From contig JAMXSV010000023.1 in assembly GCA_027559495.1 (NCBI GenBank), forward strand, positions 434,001 through 498,000: a stretch of 64,000 nt of DNA, given 5' to 3'. The notes below the pieces were generated by a model. That model saw only the letters and a program-made list of their open reading frames with translations, searched no databases and was not told the origin of the DNA. The DNA comes from Aurifilum marmelostoma. Lineage: Eukaryota > Ascomycota > Sordariomycetes > Diaporthales > Cryphonectriaceae. The position numbers and the translations under genes are program-made. Shown piece by piece: positions 57,201-64,000 of this stretch (position 1 is the stretch's first letter; each line of letters opens with the position of its first letter).

Positions 57201-58481
57201 TCTGATCTCTTTTTGATATATTCTCGCAAACTCTCCTCTCCTCGTCGCCCACTTCGGCTCAGTCTTGCCACCCCCCCCCCCCAGCCACTAAAACAAACGC
57301 CCACACCACCACCACCACCACCACCACCACCATCACTACCCGTTCGTCTCATCGGTTTGGTCTCGTTTTGGAATCTGTTCCTGGCCCGACCAGGAGGACC
57401 CTGACAGGTGGTGTTGGGCTGGCTGACGACTTGTGTGCCCTTGGCGCCCTCTGGATCTACCTACTCTTGTGACGAGTCCTTGGTGGGTTCATCAGCCAGT
57501 CAGCCGAGTCACTTGCTCGCGCAGATAGGTACTGTAAGTAGATTGATTGATTGACTGATTACTGCACCCTCCTTCCTACATCCTCTTCGCATCTCATACC
57601 TCTCCTATCTCTGTTCTTTGCTCGGCCCGGCCCACACCCAGCAGGTCCAGCAAGGGGAGGCTCCTCGGATCGCATCTGAGAGCCAGGGCCAAACCACTAC
57701 ACCTTTTTTTGTTTCCCTTTTTTGTTTCCCTTTTCTTCTTGATTGAAAAGCAGTTTCCCGAGAACTGATACAGTGATTGTCCTTCAAACCACGATTCCCC
57801 CCCCCCCCCCCCTTTTTTTCCCTTCTTAACCTGAGATTTCACCATGGCCTTTACGGCTTAGTTCCGCCGTGCGCACAGATTGCACCACTACTTTTACTCT
57901 ATTCGATACTTGCCTTGACTCTACACACACAGGCACACACACACATCTTGTCTATTCCCTCGTGAACCACTTGCCTATTTGAACTCCCCCGACCTGGCCC
58001 CCCCCCCCCCTCTCTTCCTCTCACACACACCCACCCACAAGCCCTTCTCCCCCCCCCCTCCCCCCCTCCTCCTCCTCCTTCTCTCGTCCCCTGTACCTGG
58101 CCGAGCCATTCCCACGCCCACCCTGCGCCGAGCTGGAGGCAACTGGTCCATCCTCGATGGGGTCTAACACCACCACCACCACCAGCAGCAGCAGCAGCAG
58201 CAGAAGGAAGACGCACAAGAGAGGAACCCTCGGTATAGGACCCTCCCACCGAGGCCAGACGGGGGAAGAATAGTATAGCAGGGCAAGGCCAACGCGAGGT
58301 CCAGGACTCGACTTTTCCCCACCCGACCACGATTTATTTCCATTTGGGGAAGAGACTGTTGGTCATATATTCTTGATCCAACGTTCTCTGTGCTGGCTCC
58401 TCCGCCTGAGAGTGGTGGTAGTAGTAGTCTCACGCACCGGAATTCCCACCAGGAGGAGTTTTGAGTCTTGCTGGGGAAAAA
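57201..58481 (+). promoter_or_regulatory. Pyrimidine-rich promoter/leader of the Zn2Cys6 gene with possible upstream ORFs
   Basis: 1.28 kb of C/T-rich sequence before the start codon, with C runs at 57271-57282, 57797-57812 and 57998-58010 and CAC repeats at about 57305-57332. Two candidate upstream ORFs precede the main start: ATG 57844 in a CACCATGG context (five residues, stop at 57861) and ATG 58157 (38 residues, Thr/Ser runs, stop at 58273). Whether the transcript includes either is unknown. Confidence 0.45.
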
Positions 58482-60263
58482 ATGGTGTACTGTGGGAAGG
58501 CCTCGCTAGGCTGTTTGTCATGCCGCAAACGCCGTATCAAGGTATGTCATTGTGTATCTCGTCCCTATGCCCCGAAATCCCTTCCTCCATTATCACGACG
58601 ACCTTTTTAAGGTTCGGGCCATGGGTGCAATGTTCTCCCACCCATCCATTTTTTTTTTTTTTTTTGTCTTCATGTGAACCTGGGAGATTTTCTTTATTTT
58701 AACATTTTCTCCTCCCCGTCTTCTCCCGTCCCTTTTCTAGTGCGACAGAAAACAACCCGAGTGCACACAATGTGCTCGTCTGAGGAGGGAGTGTCCGGGC
58801 TATCGGGACCAGCTCTCGTTGATGTTCAGAGACGAGACGGTCAAGGTGGAGAAGAGGGCGCGCGCCTCGTGGGGGATGGATGATGCCTCCCCGTCATCAG
58901 CATCCTCCTCCTCCTCCTCCTCCTCCTCCTCCTCGGCCCATAGCGCCCCCAAGACGACGGGCAAGGAGAAGGAGGAGGAGGCCGCAGCAGAGCCAGCATC
59001 GATGCCGACGCCTCCCTCCTCGGTCACATCCTCCACGTCTCCCACGACGACAAGCACGGGCCACAACCGCTCCCCGGTGTTTGTACCAGCCGCGATACCA
59101 ACAACAGCCCTCATCAACGCCCTCGAGCCCGGGCCCCACCGACAGATGGCCACCTCGCCCTCGGAGCTAGGCGTGTCCTTCTACACCCACCACTACCTGC
59201 TGGGCTACCCAGACGAGGTCAGGAGCCCGACGGAGCTGAGCGGGCTGCCCTGGTTCGAGCACCCTTCGTCGCAGGCCATCATGGCCGCCCTGGGCCTGGC
59301 CGCCCTGGCCAACCGGAACGGGAACGCCAAGATGCAGCAGCTGTCCAGGCTGATGTACGGCGAGGCGCTGAGGTTCACGGGCGAGGCCCTGAAGGACCCC
59401 GTGAAGAACCTGGACACTGCTATCAGGTCGACGGTCATGCTTGCGCTGTATCAGGTAAATCTCATCCTTTTTCCGTGGCACCTGAGCATGTCATTATAAT
59501 TCCTTCCTTTTCATCAGGCTGACAGTTTTCCTCTTCTTCTTTCGTCTCTTGTAGTGTGTCCACATGCCGCACATGTCCCACAGGAACACAATAGTACATC
59601 TGATGGGCTGCCTGGCCCTGATCAAGACGGCGATTCCCATCCGGTCCGTCGTGGCCAACGGGACCAGGGGCATCCTGCAGCTCTGTTATTCCCTGGTGAG
59701 CCATCTCTTCACAGATACCCCAGAAAAGAACAAAGAAAAAAAAAAAAAAAAAAACTAAAAAACTAACCAACCGATCAATCTCCCCCCCTCCCCGAAAATA
59801 AAGCTCTACCCCTGCGTCCAGAGCGGCGACCCCATGCCCAAGAGATTCTTCGAGCCCATCCGGGACGCCATCTCGACGGGCTTCCTCCCCGAGGACGAGC
59901 AGCCGGCCGTGTCGCTCCTCCACATCCTCTGGCGCTTCACGGGCCTCAGCGCCATGGTGCGCCAGATCGCCTACACGGACGGCCACGGGAGCACCACGGC
60001 CCTCGTGCGGCAGCTGCTGGCCGTCGACGCGGCCCTGGCGCGGTGGGAGGCGTCCAGCAGCAGCTCGGGCAAGTGGGCGTACAGGACGTGCACGGGGGCC
60101 CAGGCCGGCGGCGTGGCGTTCCCGCCCGAGGCCGTCTTCCGCAACACCTACCACCGCTACTCGGACGTGTGGACGTCGCGCGTGTGGAGCCACTACCGCT
60201 GGGCGCGCATCCTCACCAACCAGACGCTGCTCGAGCTCATGGCCAGGTACCCCACGTCGTCGT

Positions 60264-60294
<31 letters not shown>

Positions 60295-60685
60295 CATGGC
60301 CCCCTCCCCGTCGCGCCCACACATCCAGCAGCAGGTCCAGCAGACCGTGTGCCGGCTCGCCGTGGACGTGCTGACCTCGGTGCCCACGCACTACAAGCAC
60401 CCGAGCCTGACCTGGGCGCACCTCGACGCCATCCAGACGCACGGCGGGGCGGGCGCCGGGTCCGTGGGGATCCCGCACCTCATGTTCCACCTGCAGACGG
60501 CGGCGTGCGCCCCGGGCGTGCCGCTCGAGGTCTGGAGCTGGGCCGTGGGCATCATGGACACGGCCTGGCGGGAGCTGGGCATGCTGCACGCGAGGTCGCT
60601 GGCCGAGGTGTCGCGGAACCACCGCGCCAGGGTGGACGGGTCTGTTGGGCGAGGACCGGTGTTTGTTGTGGATGTTGGGCGCTGA
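58482..60685 (+). CDS. Zn2Cys6 (C6) transcription factor
   Basis: Exons 58482-58541, 58741-59454, 59555-59695 and 59804-60685 give 598 residues. The Zn2Cys6 cluster at about 11-38 (GCLSCRKRRIKCDRKQPEC, then TQCARLRREC) has the canonical C-x2-C-x6-C-x6-C-x2-C-x6-C spacing. It is completed only after splicing intron 1, which cuts it after the third basic block. A Ser-rich stretch with an eleven-Ser run is followed by a fungal-factor middle region (FYTHHYLLGY, HPSSQAIMAALGLAALA, MYGEALRFTGEAL) of the type seen in many C6 regulators. Nine Ala near residue 450 come from a GCA repeat. It should be a nuclear DNA-binding regulator; targets are unknown. Introns 1 and 3 contain T19 and A20 runs. Confidence 0.9.
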
Positions 60686-61776
60686 GCTTTCTTGATGTCC
60701 TTGTCCTTTTTTTTTTTTTTTTTTTTTTTTTCTTCTCTCTTTTCCTTCTTGGTCTGTTGTTTTTGGTATTGCGAGGAGTTTTGGGGGAAGGAGGGGGGGC
60801 TGGGAAAGGGGGTTAGGGGGGCGCATCAACCCTTTTTTTTTTTCTTTTCTTTCAGAGGTTCAAAATCCTTGACCTGTCAGTCAGCAGGCTCAGCATTATT
60901 GTGCGTATCGTGTGTGTCATCATTCCTTTTTTTTTTTTTTTATCTTCTTCTTCTTTCAACCCTTTTGCCCTGCTTTCACCTCGGTATGTGAGTATGGGAA
61001 GTCATTTATATCTCGGACTGGTATTATCCACTGGGAGGGAGTTGGCGGTGAGGAATGGAAACGGGGGCTGTTCACTGTGGGCGCAGGAACATCGTGAGCT
61101 TTCAAACCCATCTAAGAGAGAGAGAGAGAGAGAGAGAGGGATTGGTTGCATTAACAGATCAGCCATAAATAATAAAAAAAAAAAAAATAAACTACTGCTC
61201 TAGGCTTAGATGGTCACACAGTATCCGAGCAGAATCACCAGACCAGCAAACGACCACTGAATTAGTGGTTCATGCCGTCCCTCATCATTGCAACGGCCTG
61301 GGCGGGAAGGGATAGATCTGACCGCGTCTTGACTCACTCCGGTAGGGCCATTCTTGATCCCCTCTCCCCCCATCAGCACGAAAGCGTCTTTCTTTTCTTT
61401 GTGCTCGTCCTGCCCAGCTAAACCAGCCAAAGCTCCGCTTCTCCACCATGATAATATGAGTTGAGTCTCCAGCGGCTCCCGCCGGTTTTTATGTCCTAGA
61501 GCAGGGAAAATTCAAGAACCGCTTGAGACATGATCGGGATGCCGGAAACAGAGCTCATCATCGTCATCGGCGGCGGGCTCTTACCAGGCACGCTCGTCGT
61601 CTTTGTACAACAAAGCCTGGGTCGGGGGAACCATTAATGGGGATATAATATGACATGCCATCACTTTCTCAGGCGCTTTCTCCCCCTCTTCCTCTCTACT
61701 ACTACAAGTCTTCGGAAAGATCGGGAGACATGGTCTTTTCACAATATTAAGAAGAATAATCCTCTGATCGTTCAAT
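60686..61776. other. Intergenic between the regulator and the CFEM gene
   Basis: No gene. A T26 run (60706-60731) follows the regulator stop, with further T runs near 60,832 and 60,929. Confidence 0.5.
61115..61138. repeat. (AG)12 microsatellite
   Basis: Twelve uninterrupted AG units in intergenic DNA. Confidence 0.9.
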
Positions 61777-63229
61777 ATGAAAGCTTACATCCCCAACCTC
61801 GCTGCCCTGGCCGTCTGTGTCACGGCCCAGAGTCTTAGCGATCTACCGCAGTGCGGCGTGAGTCCTTCCCTAGAATTATGGCGCACAGTGTTATTGTCAG
61901 GTTTTCCCCAAGCACTCAACAGCCCTCAGTAGGGGAGGAAATCAGCTTTGATACAAGTTCTGTATGGAAAAGAAGGAAACAACACCTTACTTCTATTGCT
62001 GTGTCTACAAATGTGTTCTAGATGACTGCTTTATATCCATATATGCTCCCTTCCGAAATATAGTGCTTGTCTAGATTACCCCCCCCCCCCCCCCCACCCA
62101 TATGTCTTCTGACCATTCCCCTGTTCTCTATCTCATAATAATTCCTACACTTCTGACCCTCCCAAAAGCAATTCTGCATCAATGCCCTGATCACCGGCGG
62201 CCCGGCCTACGGCTGTCCCGACTCCGACCCCGCCTGCCTCTGCTCCCATGTCGAGTTCGCCTACGGCATCCGCGACTGCTCCAGCGAGTCGTGCCCCTCG
62301 GGGACGGACCTTGCCCAGATCGCCTCGTATGGCCTGAGCTATTGCCAATCGGGTGAGTCTTCATGTCCGAACCCTCCTTGCGGATAAACCATATCCCCAG
62401 ATTACCTCCTGCTGGCTGACAAGATATACCAAACAAAATAAAAGCCCAAGCCTCGGCCTCGGGTACCTCCACTCTCACCGACATAGCCATCTTCTCCACC
62501 GGCTTCGATAGCAGCAGCGGCGCCACGGCCACGGGAGGAGAAGGACAAGACACGGCCACAGGAACGGCGACCGCCGCCGAGGGCGGCTCTTCTGAGACTG
62601 CTGGTGGTGCTGGCGCTGTTGCTGGCGGTCCCGGCAGCGGCGGCAGCGACACTGCGTCCCAGACCGGCATGCCCATAACGACCATGCCCGTCATCTCCAC
62701 CGAGACGATGGACGGCTCGACCATGGAGACGACAGTCGGCTCGACCACCATCTACGCCAGTGAGAGCGGCGGCGGCGGCGGCAGCAGCAGCGGTACCGAC
62801 AACGAGACATCAACCGAGACAGGAGGAGCAGGTGGTGTTGGAGGCGCCGCCGGTGCCAGCAGTGGCGGCACCGACACAGCGTCTTCTGGAGGCGGTACTG
62901 AGACCGGCACCAGTGGAGGAGGCAGCAGTGGCAGCGGCGGCGGAGGCAGCGGCAGCTCCACGCCCGTGACTACTGTTCCCGTCGTGAGCACCATCACCAG
63001 CGGCGGCTCCACGGTCGAGACGACGGTGGGCAGCAGCACGCAGTACTCGTCTGCAACGGGCAGCGGGACGGCGTCGAGCTCGTCCACCTCGGCTGCGGCT
63101 GCGGCTGTGGTGAGACCTGTGCCTCGGGTGTTTGCAGTAGGCGTGACGATGGGTGGTCTGCTCAGCTGGCTTGTGTCGGGTGTGGCTGGGTTTGTAGTTG
63201 CTGTGGGGGTGATTGCCATGCTTGGCTGA
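61777..63229 (+). CDS. CFEM-domain cell-surface protein, probably GPI-anchored
   Basis: Exons 61777-61857, 62169-62352 and 62445-63229 give 349 residues. Residues 1-17 look like a signal peptide (cleavage probably after VTAQ). The mature protein carries eight cysteines at 26, 30, 43, 50, 52, 64, 69 and 86, with Asp in PDSDPACLC; this is the CFEM pattern, in which Asp can coordinate haem iron. The rest is Ser/Thr/Gly-rich, suited to O-glycosylation. It contains two copies of a module built on TTxPVxST and ETTVGS, separated by a Gly-rich spacer, and ends in a hydrophobic segment (about 325-349) fitting GPI attachment. CFEM proteins act in haem uptake, adhesion or fungus-host contact; which applies is not shown. 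Intron 1 (311 nt) contains C17. Confidence 0.9.
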
Positions 63230-63399
63230 GAATGCTTAGTTGATACGTGGTCACCGACTGCTGCTAGGTGCAAGTTCTAGTGTAATATCTTGCCTCTTGG
63301 AAGTCGGGGTGGATTGGTCGTCGGCTTGAAATTCTATAAGTGGCAGTCATTAATGTAACCAATCGTTTCCTGCTCCTCCTCTTCTTCCCTTCCTTCTTT

Positions 63400-64000
63400 T
63401 TATGTGCTTGGTTTTTCTATGCTCCCATCAACAGGACTCCTCTTCGTGTCCTTGGGATCTCTCGCCCACGTCTCGGCCAGGCCGAACTTGGGGTCCTCAT
63501 CCGGGTAGCCCAGGCTCTTCCGCAGCTTGACCACCTCTTCCCTCACCCGCCTGGCAACCTCAATCCGGATCTCCTCGGCCTCCCTGCTGTACTTGAGCTC
63601 GTCTGTCAACTCGCCGATCCGCAGGACGTCGGGCGGCTTCGTCAGGGCGGCCGGCGCCTGACTCCTCGCAGCGACGAGACCGTGCCGGCCGGCCTGTCTG
63701 CCTGCGGCGACCGCCTTGTCTGAAAGCCTCGTCGCCCTCTCGATCTCGCCCTCGGCCGCTTTGATCTCTGCGTCCCGCTTCTCAACCTCCTTCCTGACGA
63801 GGCCCTTCCACCTCCGCCGCAGATCTCCAAATGTGCGCTCCATGTCCAGCTTCTCACCGAACGCAATTCTCACGTCCTTTCCAGCCCGAGGAATGAACCT
63901 CGGCCACCCTCTGTCCTCATGCATAACCTCACACGTGCCGTCGATGAACATGGGAACGACATCGGGCATAGGCTCCGCCTCGAGAATCAGCCGCGCCACG
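63400..64000 (-). CDS. TAZ1: Tafazzin (cardiolipin-remodelling acyltransferase), C-terminal part
   Basis: The minus-strand frame runs off the right edge and stops at 63400-63402; 199 residues are present. VVPMFIDGTCEVMHEDR, then GWPRFIPRAGKDVRIAFGE, is the C-terminal conserved block of fungal tafazzin-like acyltransferases, followed by FGDLRRRWKGLVRKE. The remainder is charged and helical. The catalytic HX4D motif must lie beyond 64,000. Tafazzin remodels cardiolipin acyl chains in mitochondrial membranes. About 100 residues of C-terminal extension exceed the yeast protein, as is common in filamentous fungi. It is convergent with the CFEM gene, 170 nt between stops. Confidence 0.8.
   Translation of the reverse strand, partial: VARLILEAEPMPDVVPMFIDGTCEVMHEDRGWPRFIPRAGKDVRIAFGEKLDMERTFGDLRRRWKGLVRKEVEKRDAEIKAAEGEIERATRLSDKAVAAGRQAGRHGLVAARSQAPAALTKPPDVLRIGELTDELKYSREAEEIRIEVARRVREEVVKLRKSLGYPDEDPKFGLAETWARDPKDTKRSPVDGSIEKPST

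Noticed and set aside
1..64000. CRISPR arrays, operons, insertion sequences or bacterial-type defence systems
   Set aside because: The genome is eukaryotic; no regularly spaced direct repeats, terminal inverted repeats with a transposase, or toxin-antitoxin-like pairs were found.

Overview
The window is nuclear DNA of a filamentous ascomycete (Pezizomycotina, most likely a Sordariomycete). The evidence is short GT-AG introns (mostly about 50-130 nt), G/C-rich third codon positions, tRNA genes with introns after position 37, fungal-specific families (RTA1, CFEM, Zn2Cys6 regulator) and loosely spaced single genes rather than operons. Fifteen complete or near-complete protein genes, two genes cut by the window edges and two tRNAs are supported. 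Exon joins were worked out by hand: reading frame, splice signals and family motifs agree at every junction given, except the 5' end of the amino-acid transporter.

Layout. 0-12 kb: the tail of an unknown gene, tRNA-Trp(CCA), a METTL25-type methyltransferase, an AVT-type vacuolar amino-acid transporter, tRNA-Ser(AGA) and a Ran1/Ksp1-type protein kinase whose frame is broken by one base. 12-18 kb has no gene I can support. 18-34 kb is a compact housekeeping block: enolase-phosphatase E1 (UTR4, methionine salvage), a short-chain dehydrogenase, the 25S rRNA methyltransferase BMT2 back to back with ribosomal protein RPL25, the mitochondrial import chaperone TIM8, the SAGA subunit SGF73, a peroxisomal adenine-nucleotide carrier (ANT1), a NOSIP-type RING/U-box protein back to back with kinetochore subunit NNF1, and (34-36 kb) a PH-domain protein.

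36-64 kb is sparse. It holds an NTF2+RRM+RGG protein (G3BP/Bre5 type), a CpG-poor stretch (44.6-46.9 kb) that looks like decayed transposon sequence, an RTA1-family membrane protein, an 8.5-kb gene-free interval full of G/C homopolymers and microsatellites, a Zn2Cys6 regulator with possible upstream ORFs, a CFEM cell-surface protein and the C-terminal part of tafazzin. Neighbouring genes do not form a biosynthetic cluster. The only clear functional pairing is BMT2 with RPL25, both for the large ribosomal subunit and sharing a 338-nt promoter.

I found no convincing new multi-gene system. The most useful anomalies are the kinase frameshift, at least eighteen intergenic or intronic G/C homopolymers of 10-18 nt (two in the first intron of the NOSIP-type gene), very long introns in UTR4, tiny first exons in three genes, a possible snoRNA in an RPL25 intron, and the duplicated module in the CFEM protein.
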